NCBI GenBank assembly: GCA_004554255.1
Contig: SFNC01000006.1
Location: 1 to 37,339, forward strand
Direction of reading: 5' to 3'
Length of the DNA stretch: 37,339 bases
DNA from: Bacteroidales bacterium
Lineage (GTDB): Bacteria > Bacteroidota > Bacteroidia > Bacteroidales > Muribaculaceae
Part shown: piece after piece, positions 1 to 8,385 of the stretch
Layout of the letters: every line of letters starts with the position of its first letter
How positions within the stretch are numbered: position 1 is the stretch's first letter
Notes under the pieces: generated by a model
Databases searched by the model: none
What the model was told of the DNA's origin: nothing
The model's input: the letters and a program-made list of their open reading frames with translations, nothing else
Position numbers and translations under genes: made by a program

Positions 1-97
1 TCAGTCACATAGCCCGCTATGCTCCTTCACCTGCAAGACTAAATCTGACCGAAATCTGCGACCCCTGCGTTAACAAATATTGGGGAACGGGGTCTAA
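1..97 (+). repeat. Dispersed palindromic element, copy 1 (core 60-97)
   Basis: The core at 60-97 recurs almost unchanged at 23986-24023 and, reverse-complemented, at 37281-37317. It folds as an imperfect hairpin: GACCC (60-64) pairs with GGGTC (90-94) and, past a small bulge, CGTT pairs with AACG, leaving an A/T- and G-rich loop that contains AAATATTGGGG. Just upstream is a short perfect inverted repeat, CATAGC-cc-GCTATG (8-21), which may belong to a longer version of the element; the other two copies lack it. The core ends 16 nt before the -33 box of cdsA. No T-tract follows, so it is not a standard terminator. Confidence 0.75.
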
Positions 98-113
98 ATT
101 AACGGTTTCCCTA

Positions 114-145
114 TTTGGCCGATTGCACTTATTTAGCTATCTTTG
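114..145 (+). promoter_or_regulatory. Bacteroidota-type promoter of cdsA
   Basis: The -7 box TATCTTTG (138-145) matches the TAnnTTTG consensus. A -33 TTTG lies at 114-117 with a 20-nt spacer. The cdsA ATG at 178 is about 30 nt downstream, giving a short leader. Confidence 0.75.
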
Positions 146-177
146 TGCATCGCTAACACAACAAAACACAGAATAAG

Positions 178-996
178 ATGAAAAATGTTATAATACGCTC
201 GCTCTCCGGAATTGTATATATAGCTCTGATTGTTTGGGCCATAATTGCCGGCGGATGGTGGTGGTATACCCTCACCGGGCTGTTCGCCGTGCTCGGAATG
301 ATGGAATATCAGCGCATTACCTCATGCCGAACCAAGACGGATATTCCGGTGCTGAGCGCCGCTCTTGACATGGCCTCGGCACTGCTCTTATGGGGAATTG
401 CTCCGATTCTCGAACATTGGGAAGACGCTCTCCCCGCCATTGCAGTGGTTCTGGTGATATGTCTGTTGGTGCGGATGACGCTTGCTCTCGCACAGAAAAC
501 CGGAGACGCCGTGTCGGTCATGACTTCCGGTATCTTCAGCGTTTTTTACATAGGACTGCCTATGGGACTGCTGAACCTGGCAATTGATTTCAGCGAATAT
601 GCCCCTATGGCCATCATGTGCATGTTCATCCTTATATGGCTCAATGACACCGGCGCTTTCTGCGTTGGTTCTCTCTTAGGCAAACACAGACTGTGCGAGC
701 GTCTGTCCCCGAAAAAGAGTTGGGAAGGCTTCTGGGGCGGCATGTTCTTCTGTGTGGCTTTCGCCGCCGGATATGCCGCAATATACAACCTGCCTGTTGT
801 GGAATGCGCCGTTTTCGGGCTGATAGTCTGCATATTTTCTACCTGGGGAGACCTCTTTGAGTCTCTGCTCAAGCGCTCGGCAGGTGTCAAGGACTCGGGT
901 AATATAATTCCCGGGCACGGCGGCATCCTGGACCGTATAGACTCGCTGCTGTTTGTGGCGCCTGCGGCTGCTGTTTTTTACCTGTTTGTGGGTTAA
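178..996 (+). CDS. cdsA: Phosphatidate cytidylyltransferase (CDP-diglyceride synthase)
   Basis: Makes CDP-diacylglycerol from CTP and phosphatidic acid, the branch-point precursor of bacterial phospholipids, in the inner membrane. The 272-residue protein is a string of hydrophobic membrane segments. It ends with the CDP-cytidylyltransferase signature: LLKRSAGVKDSG, then IPGHGGILDRID, which carries the conserved Lys-Asp and the HGG-x-x-DR-x-D metal/CTP site. Length is usual for the family. The ATG at 178 is chosen because the hydrophobic N-terminus starts there and a good promoter sits at 114-145. It is the first gene in the window; whether genes upstream belong to the same unit cannot be seen. 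The next gene has its own promoter, so it is probably monocistronic here. Confidence 0.96.
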   Translation: MKNVIIRSLSGIVYIALIVWAIIAGGWWWYTLTGLFAVLGMMEYQRITSCRTKTDIPVLSAALDMASALLLWGIAPILEHWEDALPAIAVVLVICLLVRMTLALAQKTGDAVSVMTSGIFSVFYIGLPMGLLNLAIDFSEYAPMAIMCMFILIWLNDTGAFCVGSLLGKHRLCERLSPKKSWEGFWGGMFFCVAFAAGYAAIYNLPVVECAVFGLIVCIFSTWGDLFESLLKRSAGVKDSGNIIPGHGGILDRIDSLLFVAPAAAVFYLFVG

Positions 997-1054
997 ACAG
1001 ATTCAACGCAGTGTAATTGCGGCTGTTTTAAAAAAAAACATTATTACGCACGTA

Positions 1055-1086
1055 TTTGTATATCTGACATAAATTTATTATCTTTG
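1055..1086 (+). promoter_or_regulatory. Promoter of the phosphoglucomutase gene
   Basis: TATCTTTG (1079-1086) is a full TAnnTTTG -7 box, and TTTG (1055-1058) is the -33 box with a 20-nt spacer. The ATG is at 1122. Confidence 0.75.
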
Positions 1087-1121
1087 CAATAGAAAAAACA
1101 CTTTATAATAACTGACAACAC

Positions 1122-2870
1122 ATGGATAACAAAGAACTTATTAAAGAATGCACCAAGCGAGCTGAGGCCTGGCTGAGTGAAGACTATGACGAGGCAACCC
1201 GTCAGCAGGTTAAAAACATGCTTGAGTCTGAAGACAAGACAGACCTTATTGAGTCATTCTACAAGGACCTTGAATTTGGTACCGGCGGTCTGCGCGGAAT
1301 TATGGGCGCAGGTACAAACCGCATGAATATCTACACCGTAGGTTCTGCAACACAGGGCCTCGCAAATTACCTCAAAGAGGCATTCCCCGAACTCCCGCAG
1401 ATTTCCGTTGTGGTTGGTCACGATGTACGCAACAACTCGCGCTACTTTGCCGAGACTGTCGCAAACATCTTCTCCGCCAACGGCATCAAGGTATATCTTT
1501 TCGAGAACTTCCGCCCCACTCCCGAACTCTCTTTCGCAATCCGTCACCTCGGTTGCCAGAGCGGTGTTAACATCACTGCTTCGCACAACCCCAAGGAGTA
1601 CAACGGTTACAAGGCTTATTGGGCAGACGGCGCACAGGTGCTCGCTCCCCACGACGTCAACATCATCAACCATGTTAACGCCATCAAGAGCGTCAAGGAC
1701 ATCAAGTTCCAGGGCAACCCCGAACTGATTGAAACCATCGGCGAGCAGATGGACAACGACTTCCTCGCTGCCATCAAGACTCTGTCTCTTGACCCCGAGG
1801 TTATCAAACGTCACAGCGACCTCAAGATTGTTTATACCCCCATCCACGGTACCGGCGTAAAGATGGTTCCCGCATCGCTCAAAAACTACGGATTCACCAA
1901 CATCATCCACGTTCCCGAGCAGGATATCCCCTCAGGCGAATTCCCCACTGTTGTGTCTCCCAACCCCGAGGTTCCCTCGGCAATGGCTATGGCTATTGAA
2001 CGCGCTAAAGAGACCGACGCTGACGTTATCTTCGCTTCGGACCCCGATGCCGACCGTATTGGCTGCGTAGCTCGCGACAAATCAGGCGAATACGTAATGA
2101 TTAACGGTAACCAGATTGTGATGATTCTCCTTAACTACATCATGATCCGTAACCGCGAACTCGGTCGTCTGAAAGGCAACGAATACGTTGTAAAGACCAT
2201 CGTTACTACCGAAACCATCAAGACCATCGCCGATGCTCAGGGCATCAAGATGTTCGACAGCTACACCGGCTTCAAATGGATTGCAAATGTAATTCGCGAA
2301 AACGAAGCTACCGGCCGTTATCTCGGTGGCGGTGAGGAAAGCTACGGTTTCCTGGCCGAGGATTTTGCCCGCGACAAGGACTCTGTATCCGCTATCTCAC
2401 TGATGGCTGAAATCGCAGCTTGGGCACGCGACCGTGGCATGACCTACATGGACATGCTCAAGGATATCTATCTCACCAACGGTTACAGCCACGAGGAAGG
2501 TATCTCTGTTGTTCGTCCCGGCAAAACCGGTGCCGACGAAATCAAACAGATGATGATAAACTTCCGCGCCAACCCGCCCAAAACTCTCGGCGGTAGCCCC
2601 GTTGTTAAGATTAAGGACTACTCAGACCTCAATGTTACCGACCTCAAGACCGGTAAGGTTGACAAAATGGACTTCCCCGCAACCTCAAATGTCCTCCAGT
2701 ACTTCACCGAAGAGGGCAACAAGGTATCGGTCCGTCCTTCAGGAACAGAGCCTAAGATTAAATTCTACATCGAAGTCAAGGACAAGATGGCTTCTGTTGC
2801 AGACTACGAGGCTTGCGGCGAGCGCGCTCAGGCCAAGATTGACGCTATTAAAAAAGACCTTGGCATCTGA
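1122..2870 (+). CDS. Phosphoglucomutase/phosphomannomutase (alpha-D-phosphohexomutase)
   Basis: Interconverts hexose-1-phosphate and hexose-6-phosphate in the cytoplasm, feeding glycogen, nucleotide-sugar and cell-envelope synthesis. All four family landmarks are present in order: the phosphoserine loop TASHNPKEYNG (Ser154), the Mg-binding loop DPDADRIG (306-313), the sugar-binding GGGEESYG (401-408), and the C-terminal phosphate-binding SVRPSGTEPKIKFY. At 582 residues it matches the long PgcA-type bacterial phosphoglucomutases rather than the ~450-residue ManB/GlmM type. Substrate preference (glucose or mannose phosphate) cannot be decided from sequence. It has its own promoter and a strong palindromic terminator (2901-2934). 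Confidence 0.95.
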   Translation: MDNKELIKECTKRAEAWLSEDYDEATRQQVKNMLESEDKTDLIESFYKDLEFGTGGLRGIMGAGTNRMNIYTVGSATQGLANYLKEAFPELPQISVVVGHDVRNNSRYFAETVANIFSANGIKVYLFENFRPTPELSFAIRHLGCQSGVNITASHNPKEYNGYKAYWADGAQVLAPHDVNIINHVNAIKSVKDIKFQGNPELIETIGEQMDNDFLAAIKTLSLDPEVIKRHSDLKIVYTPIHGTGVKMVPASLKNYGFTNIIHVPEQDIPSGEFPTVVSPNPEVPSAMAMAIERAKETDADVIFASDPDADRIGCVARDKSGEYVMINGNQIVMILLNYIMIRNRELGRLKGNEYVVKTIVTTETIKTIADAQGIKMFDSYTGFKWIANVIRENEATGRYLGGGEESYGFLAEDFARDKDSVSAISLMAEIAAWARDRGMTYMDMLKDIYLTNGYSHEEGISVVRPGKTGADEIKQMMINFRANPPKTLGGSPVVKIKDYSDLNVTDLKTGKVDKMDFPATSNVLQYFTEEGNKVSVRPSGTEPKIKFYIEVKDKMASVADYEACGERAQAKIDAIKKDLGI

Positions 2871-2900
2871 TTGCCGATAGTCTGTACTTTCATAATTAGT

Positions 2901-2934
2901 AAAAGCGGTGCGCCACATGTGGCGCACCGCTTTT
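2901..2934. terminator. Perfect palindrome, bidirectional terminator
   Basis: A 34-nt perfect palindrome: AAAAGCGGTGCGCCACA followed by its exact complement, ending in TTTT on either strand. It lies between the convergent phosphoglucomutase and GNAT genes, so it can terminate both transcripts. Confidence 0.85.
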
Positions 2935-2978
2935 ACATTTCAGCTTGGAATGTGTATTATTGTGATATTCTCACGCTT

Positions 2979-3560
2979 TTATAGTCGTTGGAGGTGGTGC
3001 ATTTCCTTGCCGGCAAATTTGCGCATGCCTGTTTCGCGGAAGCCAAGGCTCCCGTACAGTTTCAGCAGATGGTCGTAGCCGGGTTCGCAAAGTAGTCCCA
3101 ACGGCTTGCCCGATGCCGAATGTCGTTCGGCCATGGCGTTTATAAGCCGTTTGGCAAGATTTTGGCCGCGATATTCGGGGAAAACCGCCAGCGAGTCAAG
3201 GTAAATCTCGTCATCGGATGTCTCGTCGTCCATCTCCTCCTCCACAAATTCCGTGCCGAGAGTAGAGTTTGCCTCGCGGATAAAAGCGTCTCTGAGCCGG
3301 TGGAGTGCGGCGCCATCGTAGGCGGTGAGGATTCCGGCAATGGCCCCGTCGGCAGTTTCGGCGACAAGCGTGTTGCGATAGCTATACTGGGAATTATCGG
3401 CGGCGGCAAGGGTGGTAAACACCTTGTACACCAGTGGCAGACGGTCCGCGCTACCGGCAAAGTCAAGCGCTATCTCATCATGTAAAGCCATTACTACGCC
3501 ACGGCCTATGGCTTCGGCATCCTCGCGCCGTGCGGCGCGTATTCTTATATCAGTAGTCAT
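2979..3560 (-). CDS. GNAT-family N-acetyltransferase
   Basis: A 193-residue single-domain GCN5-related acetyltransferase that would transfer an acetyl group from acetyl-CoA; the substrate is unknown. Visible fold features are the N-terminal strand IRIRAARREDAEAI, a central acidic stretch, strand beta-4 EIYLDSLAVFPEYRG, and the acetyl-CoA pyrophosphate-binding motif A, which here reads YRGQNLAKRLI. The C-terminal LYGSLGFRETGMR is the usual motif B end. No signal peptide or partner gene. It is convergent with the phosphoglucomutase gene, and a -7-like box TATCTTTG lies on the minus strand at 3588-3595, 27 nt before the ATG. Confidence 0.9.
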   Translation of the reverse strand: MTTDIRIRAARREDAEAIGRGVVMALHDEIALDFAGSADRLPLVYKVFTTLAAADNSQYSYRNTLVAETADGAIAGILTAYDGAALHRLRDAFIREANSTLGTEFVEEEMDDETSDDEIYLDSLAVFPEYRGQNLAKRLINAMAERHSASGKPLGLLCEPGYDHLLKLYGSLGFRETGMRKFAGKEMHHLQRL

Positions 3561-3587
3561 ATTGGTAATGTATTCTTAAAACTGTTG

Positions 3588-3595
3588 CAAAGATA
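3588..3595 (-). promoter_or_regulatory. -7 box of the GNAT gene
   Basis: The minus strand reads TATCTTTG, a full TAnnTTTG match 27 nt upstream of the GNAT ATG. No clear -33 TTTG is seen. Confidence 0.55.
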
Positions 3596-3687
3596 AACAA
3601 TAATTTCCTTAAAAATACACCGATAAGTTCGTTAAATAATTAATTTAAGTTTGGCGAGTAACGGTATTAGATTATATACGGGACAAC

Positions 3688-3890
3688 AAATCGCATTAGC
3701 GATTTACCTCTGCGAACTCCTAAAGACTTCGCAACGGCCGTTTATTTATATCTCACGACGCTGATAGCGCTGAGATTTTTTTCTGAACCGGTGGCCTCTG
3801 CAATTCTCTTTCCCTCTCCAAATTATTCCTTTGCGCGAGTTCTACAGAACTCCCTCAGCGAGCTCAGCGCACTCTGCGCGAGATTAAAAA
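3688..3890 (+). repeat. Intergenic repeat family 2, copy A
   Basis: Two modules are shared with 13817-13935. Module 1 (3688-3715) starts with the hairpin AAATCGC-atta-GCGATTT and continues ACCTCTGCGAACTCCT. Module 2 (3832-3890) contains CAGAACTCCCT and ends CTCTGCGCGAGATTAAAAA. The two copies differ mainly in the middle: copy A carries about 115 nt between modules, including the hairpin at 3750-3782, whereas copy B has only about 40 nt. Confidence 0.7.
3750..3782 (+). terminator. Orphan terminator-like hairpin
   Basis: ATCTCA (3750-3755) pairs with TGAGAT (3771-3776) and CGCT with AGCG inside it; a run of seven T follows (3776-3782). No gene on the plus strand ends here, so it would terminate an unseen transcript or is part of the mobile repeat. 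Confidence 0.45.
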
Positions 3891-4000
3891 TTCCTTAGCG
3901 TGAGGCGTTTACGTATTTGGAAATCAAAAGTTCTTACGCGCGAAATTTAAATAGACAATATAGGATATTAAAGACAGCTTACAAGATTTGTAACGAACGG

Positions 4001-4039
4001 GTGCGCTCTGAAGTGATTCACAGCGCGCTTGTTTTTTTT
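4001..4039 (+). terminator. Second orphan terminator-like hairpin
   Basis: GTGCGCT (4001-4007) pairs with AGCGCGC (4022-4028) with one G-T wobble, and the loop contains a further small palindrome, TGATTCA. Eight T follow at 4032-4039. It lies about 200 nt upstream of the nuclease start and terminates no visible plus-strand gene. Confidence 0.45.
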
Positions 4040-4162
4040 GCGCAGTCAGCGACAGTGCGCATATTACCGCGCAGCCACATCATAAATAATCAAAAAGTGT
4101 ATTTTTACCCCTATTTTTGATAATATTCATCCAAATATAGTACAAATTTCAAAGATTTTTTA

Positions 4163-4170
4163 TAAATTTG
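4163..4170 (+). promoter_or_regulatory. -7 box of the secreted nuclease gene
   Basis: TAAATTTG is a full TAnnTTTG match about 73 nt before the GTG start. The -33 box is not clear. Confidence 0.5.
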
Positions 4171-4242
4171 CGCGTATATTCACCTAAAAATTTAATCCGT
4201 TTTTTTTCTAAATAACTCGCATAAATTGTAAGTAGAAAAACC

Positions 4243-7200
4243 GTGAAAAAGATATTACGAACCATTCTTGCGGTGGCAATGACCTGTACCACCGTTGCCA
4301 CAAATGCCGCTACCCTTAATGAAGGGTTTGAGAAAACCAAGGCCAACGGCAGCTATTACACAACAGCGACTTCGTTTGCCGGCGATGCCTGCACATGGAG
4401 CCTCCTGGATTGCGGAGTCTTTGCAAATGAGGGCCGCACCGGCACAAACAGTCTGAGACTCAGCACCAAAGCCACCTCCTCGCTCACCATGTCCGCCAAC
4501 AAGAGCGGAGGTGCCGGCACTGTCTCTTTTTATGCCCACAAATGGGTGGGGGCCACCGGCACAGCCGATGCTGACGCCACCATTGAGGTCCAGTACTCCA
4601 CCAACAGCGGGTCTTCCTGGACTACCGCCGGAAAGGTCACTGTGTCCGCTACCTCATTCACCAAATACAATGTTACGGTAAACAAAACCGGAAACATCCG
4701 CATAAAACTCGCGCAGACAGCCGGAAAACGCGTTATCATCGACGACCTTTCCATCACCGACTACACCACAACAACCACATCGGGCATCACCTCTCCCACA
4801 AATAACTCCACCGTTAACTTCGGTTCTCTCGCCGTAAACGAGTCCAAGGTTATGTCTGTCGTGGTGAAAGGCTCGGGGCTTACAAGTGCCACCTCGGTTG
4901 CTGTTTCCGGCACCGGATTCTCGGCAAACACCACGTCTCTGTCGGCCTCCAAGGTCAACAGCAGCACCGGCGGTACAGTGCAAGTGTCCTTCAAGGGGAC
5001 ATCTGCCGGTAGCAAAACCGGCAAGCTGACGCTCCAGAGCGGCACAAGCACCATCACCGTAAACCTCTCGGCCACAGTTACTTCGTCATCGTCAACCACA
5101 ACACCGACATTCACATCGCCCACAAACGGCTCAACGGTTGACTTTGGCACCACAGCGCCAAGCACCACCAAGACCATGTCGGTGGTAGTGAAAGGCTCCG
5201 GCATGACATCGGCCACCTCCGTATCCGTCGCCGGCACCGGTTTTGCCGCAAATACCGCCACACTGAGTGCCTCGAAGGTGAACAGCACCGCCGGCAGCAC
5301 ACTGCAACTCAACTTCAAGGCTGCAAGCGCCGGAACCTATAACGGAACACTCACACTCGCCAACGGCTCTAAAACGATAAAAGTAAACCTGAAAGCTGTT
5401 GTTTCCGGGACATCCTCGGGCACTACCACTTCCCCGACAATCAAAACTCCGGCGTCGGGAAGCACCGTCGACTTCGGCACTGCCACCCCCGGCACCAACA
5501 AGACCACTACCATAGTTGTCACCGGAGCCAATCTCACCTCTGCCATTACCGTGACTGTAAGCGGAACCGGGTTCCGCTCCGGAGCCACAACCCTCTCCAC
5601 CACAAAAGTAAACAGCGCTACCGGCGCACAGCTGCAGCTTATCTTCAACAGTTCTGCCGCCGGTTCGCACACCGGAACTCTCACCCTTACCTCCGGAACG
5701 CTCAGCCGTAAGGTTTCTCTGAAAGCAACTGTCAGCGACGGCGGCACCACAGCCGTCCCGGAGTCAAACGACAACGAAGGTTCCGGCAGCGGAAGCGGAA
5801 GCGGAAGCGGAACCTCCCAGACCGGCGCCACCAACAACAATATCCCCAGCGGATATTACAAGAACGCCGAAGGCAAGTGCGGTGCGGCCCTGCTCTCCGC
5901 CCTCTGCAACATCGTCAGCAGCCACACGTCCGTATCCTACGCCAACCTCTGGACGGCCTACAAACAGACCGACACCAAATCCAACGGCAAAATATGGGAC
6001 ATGTACTCTACCAAAGAGTTCACCTACAGCACCGACCAGTGCGGAAACTACACAACCATCGGCGTTTGCTACAACCGCGAGCACTCTTTCCCCAAGAGCT
6101 GGTTCAAGGACGCCACTCCCATGTACACTGACCTGTTCCATATATATCCCACCGACGGTTTCGTCAATAACCAGCGCGGCAACGCTCCCTTCGGCGAATG
6201 CGCCGGAGGCACCTACGTGGCTGCCAAAAACGGTGTGAGCGCAAAAGGAAAACTGGGAAAAAGCACCCTCTCCGGCTACTCCGGAACAGTATGGGAGCCG
6301 GACGACGACTATAAAGGCGACTTTGCACGCAGCTATTTCTACATGGCCGCCGCCTACAATACCAAAATCGCCGGCTGGACATCGGATATGCTGAACAAGA
6401 CATCCTACCCCGCGTTCTCCGACTGGGCAATTAACATGCTTCTGCGCTGGAATGCCCTCGACCCCGTCTCAACTAAAGAGACAGCACGCCAGGAGGCTGT
6501 TTACGCCAAGCAGAAAAACCGCAATCCGTTCATTGACTATCCCGACCTTGCCGACTATATCTGGGGCAGCAAAAAGACTACCGCATGGTCGGCATCGGCA
6601 GCGATGACATCACGCATCTCGCAGCCCGCAAACGGTGCCACCCTCAACTTCGGTACCGTTGCCACAGGCGCCACCAACGAGAAAATCGTAGCCGTTAAAG
6701 GTGCTTCCGTCACCGACAATGTGTCCGTTTCAGTACAGGGCGACGGATTCGAGGCATCGGCCGAATGGCTGGATGCGTCGGCTGTCAACAGCAAAGCATC
6801 GGCTGCCGCATCGGCCCGCGGCATGGCCAAAGTCACCGAGGCCGACCAGGACGGCGCTCTGCTCAAAATCACCTTCCTTGTCCCCAACCAGAGCAACTAT
6901 ACCGGAACTCTCATCCTTAAGAGCGGCAGCATCACCAACACCGTGCACCTGGAGGGCAAGGCCCTGGACGGACTGCCTGCCGCAGATGCCGAGAATATCG
7001 GCGCCGACAGTTTTACCGCACGCTGGGTGAACGTGGGCGATGCTCTGCCCGGCGGTTATTACTCCCTTGACGTTACCGACGATGGCGTAAGCCTGCCCGG
7101 ATACCCCATAAATGTTGACGCTGACGCACTTACGTACGTGGTGACAGACCTGCAGCCCGAGCACGATTATGAGTATTCACTGTCCAACGCCACTACCGAG

Positions 7201-8274
7201 AGTAACATCATTTCCGTAACCACCGGACGCCTCAAACCGTCAATCGAGTACATGGTGATTGACGATGACACCCACCTCATCACCTCACCCGGCACCCCGT
7301 CGTCGGCTATCGGCATTGACCTGGACATAGAAAATATGCCTCAGGACATCACCTTCAGCGTCCAGGCGCCCTTCCAGGTATCGGCCGACAACGTTAACTG
7401 GGACCGCGAAGCCATCGTAAACGCCGATGCCGCACAGGTTTATGTGCGCCTTGGATCCACCACCATCAGCGGCTCGTACCTGACCTCGCTTCGCGCCACA
7501 TCCGGCGATTTCACCGATGACGCCATCACCATCATGGGCGAAGTGACATCCACCGGCGGCAACGCTGTCTACTTCCTGGAGGACTTCGAGGCCGACGCCA
7601 CCGGCTGCGGCTCGTACAAGACCAAGACATACAACGGCAACGGCTCCACCTGGAAACTGTCCAACAGCCTGCTCCAGAAGGCCAGCACAGAGGTGTTCTA
7701 CGAAGGCACCTACTCGCTGAGACTCGGCAAGGACTCCCTCGCCGTGGCAGAAATGCTGGAAGATGCCATCGCTCCGCAGAGCACAATCTCCTTCTACGCC
7801 GCCAAATGGAACGCAAAGGAGGCTCAGATGACACTCGGAGTGGACTTCTCCGCCGACAACGGTAAGACCTGGACTAACGCCAAGACCGTTGTTATCTCCA
7901 ATGCCGCCGCCACTCCCGGCGAGTACACATACGTGACCGTACCCCTCAACAACTCGGCACAGGGACGCATCCGCATCCGCAAGGAGGCCGATGGCGGAGG
8001 CCGTGGATTCATTGACTACATCACGGCTGTGAAAGGCAGCTCGGCGGCAGAGAGCATCGCCGACAACGGCAGCGACTCATGGAAAGTCTACTCTCCCGCC
8101 TACGGCGAGATTTCCGTGACCACGGCAGAGCCCACGCAGGTCACCGTTGTGGGCGTTGACGGAAAAGTGTACTACAGCGCATCCGTGAGCGGAAGCACCA
8201 CCGTTTCCGTGCCCTCCGGACAGCTTTACATTGTCACCGCTCCCGGCAAATACCCCCGCCGCCTGGTTCCCTGA
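4243..8274 (+). CDS. Secreted multidomain endonuclease I with Ig-like repeats, T9SS-type C-terminus
   Basis: A 1343-residue exported nuclease starting at GTG; this start is chosen because a clean signal peptide follows at once (KKILRTILAVAMTC, to about residue 24). Order: choice-of-anchor/jelly-roll-like domain (~25-173); three Ig-like repeats of about 100 residues (~181-280, 288-385, 398-497), each opening with a version of SPTNGSTVDFGT and holding a conserved LSASKVNS; a Ser-Gly linker (~513-525); an endonuclease I (EndA/NucM-like) domain (~534-785) with the His-metal motif NREHSFPKSWF near residue 612; a fourth Ig-like repeat (~788-905); a fibronectin-like segment; another Ig-like segment; a second choice-of-anchor domain (~1108-1265); and a terminal beta-rich domain resembling the T9SS type A sorting domain (~1278-1343). 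It would degrade extracellular DNA at the surface or in the medium. The T9SS assignment is by resemblance only. Confidence 0.85.
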   Translation: MKKILRTILAVAMTCTTVATNAATLNEGFEKTKANGSYYTTATSFAGDACTWSLLDCGVFANEGRTGTNSLRLSTKATSSLTMSANKSGGAGTVSFYAHKWVGATGTADADATIEVQYSTNSGSSWTTAGKVTVSATSFTKYNVTVNKTGNIRIKLAQTAGKRVIIDDLSITDYTTTTTSGITSPTNNSTVNFGSLAVNESKVMSVVVKGSGLTSATSVAVSGTGFSANTTSLSASKVNSSTGGTVQVSFKGTSAGSKTGKLTLQSGTSTITVNLSATVTSSSSTTTPTFTSPTNGSTVDFGTTAPSTTKTMSVVVKGSGMTSATSVSVAGTGFAANTATLSASKVNSTAGSTLQLNFKAASAGTYNGTLTLANGSKTIKVNLKAVVSGTSSGTTTSPTIKTPASGSTVDFGTATPGTNKTTTIVVTGANLTSAITVTVSGTGFRSGATTLSTTKVNSATGAQLQLIFNSSAAGSHTGTLTLTSGTLSRKVSLKATVSDGGTTAVPESNDNEGSGSGSGSGSGTSQTGATNNNIPSGYYKNAEGKCGAALLSALCNIVSSHTSVSYANLWTAYKQTDTKSNGKIWDMYSTKEFTYSTDQCGNYTTIGVCYNREHSFPKSWFKDATPMYTDLFHIYPTDGFVNNQRGNAPFGECAGGTYVAAKNGVSAKGKLGKSTLSGYSGTVWEPDDDYKGDFARSYFYMAAAYNTKIAGWTSDMLNKTSYPAFSDWAINMLLRWNALDPVSTKETARQEAVYAKQKNRNPFIDYPDLADYIWGSKKTTAWSASAAMTSRISQPANGATLNFGTVATGATNEKIVAVKGASVTDNVSVSVQGDGFEASAEWLDASAVNSKASAAASARGMAKVTEADQDGALLKITFLVPNQSNYTGTLILKSGSITNTVHLEGKALDGLPAADAENIGADSFTARWVNVGDALPGGYYSLDVTDDGVSLPGYPINVDADALTYVVTDLQPEHDYEYSLSNATTESNIISVTTGRLKPSIEYMVIDDDTHLITSPGTPSSAIGIDLDIENMPQDITFSVQAPFQVSADNVNWDREAIVNADAAQVYVRLGSTTISGSYLTSLRATSGDFTDDAITIMGEVTSTGGNAVYFLEDFEADATGCGSYKTKTYNGNGSTWKLSNSLLQKASTEVFYEGTYSLRLGKDSLAVAEMLEDAIAPQSTISFYAAKWNAKEAQMTLGVDFSADNGKTWTNAKTVVISNAAATPGEYTYVTVPLNNSAQGRIRIRKEADGGGRGFIDYITAVKGSSAAESIADNGSDSWKVYSPAYGEISVTTAEPTQVTVVGVDGKVYYSASVSGSTTVSVPSGQLYIVTAPGKYPRRLVP

Positions 8275-8293
8275 GCCATAGGCACTCATACTG

Positions 8294-8332
8294 CAGCCCG
8301 ACACATTTTTTAGTGCCGGGCTGTATTTTTTT
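8294..8332 (+). terminator. Terminator of the nuclease gene
   Basis: CAGCCCG at 8294-8300 pairs with CGGGCTG at 8317-8323, continued inward by CAC/GTG past one mismatch. A run of seven T follows at 8326-8332. Confidence 0.7.
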
Positions 8333-8346
8333 ACGCTAAATTGTTG

Positions 8347-8354
8347 TACCTTTA
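8347..8354 (+). promoter_or_regulatory. Candidate -7 box of rsgA
   Basis: TACCTTTA matches seven of eight positions of the TAnnTTTG family. It supports starting rsgA at the ATG at 8386 rather than at the in-frame TTG at 8341, which would lie upstream of the promoter. Confidence 0.5.
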
Positions 8355-8385
8355 CAGCCTGAAATCAGAAGTTGACATAAATAAC

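Larger units (their letters stand above)
3561..4242. other. Long intergenic region with repeat and orphan hairpins
   Basis: This 682-nt stretch has no convincing gene. It holds the GNAT promoter, a repeat block shared with 13817-13935 (3688-3890), two terminator-like hairpins on the plus strand (3750-3782, 4001-4039) and the -7 box of the nuclease gene (4163-4170). A 67-codon frame at 3917-4120 runs through the second hairpin and its T-tract and looks non-coding. The rest is AT-rich with nothing recognisable. Confidence 0.7.

Noticed and set aside
60..97. Integron attC site as an explanation for the dispersed palindrome
   Set aside because: The arms do not fit the GTTRRRY/RYYYAAC core boxes, copies are not next to cassettes, and no integrase is present.
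3917..4120. A 67-codon open frame in the intergenic region
   Set aside because: It runs through a hairpin with an eight-T tract, has poor codon use and no recognisable domain.
4789..5740. Long minus-strand frames opposite the nuclease repeats
   Set aside because: They are shadow frames of GC-rich Thr/Ser/Gly repeats; the plus-strand gene with signal peptide and domains explains the region.
8341..8385. TTG start for rsgA adding 15 residues
   Set aside because: The promoter-like box at 8347-8354 lies inside this extension and the OB-fold begins right after the ATG at 8386.
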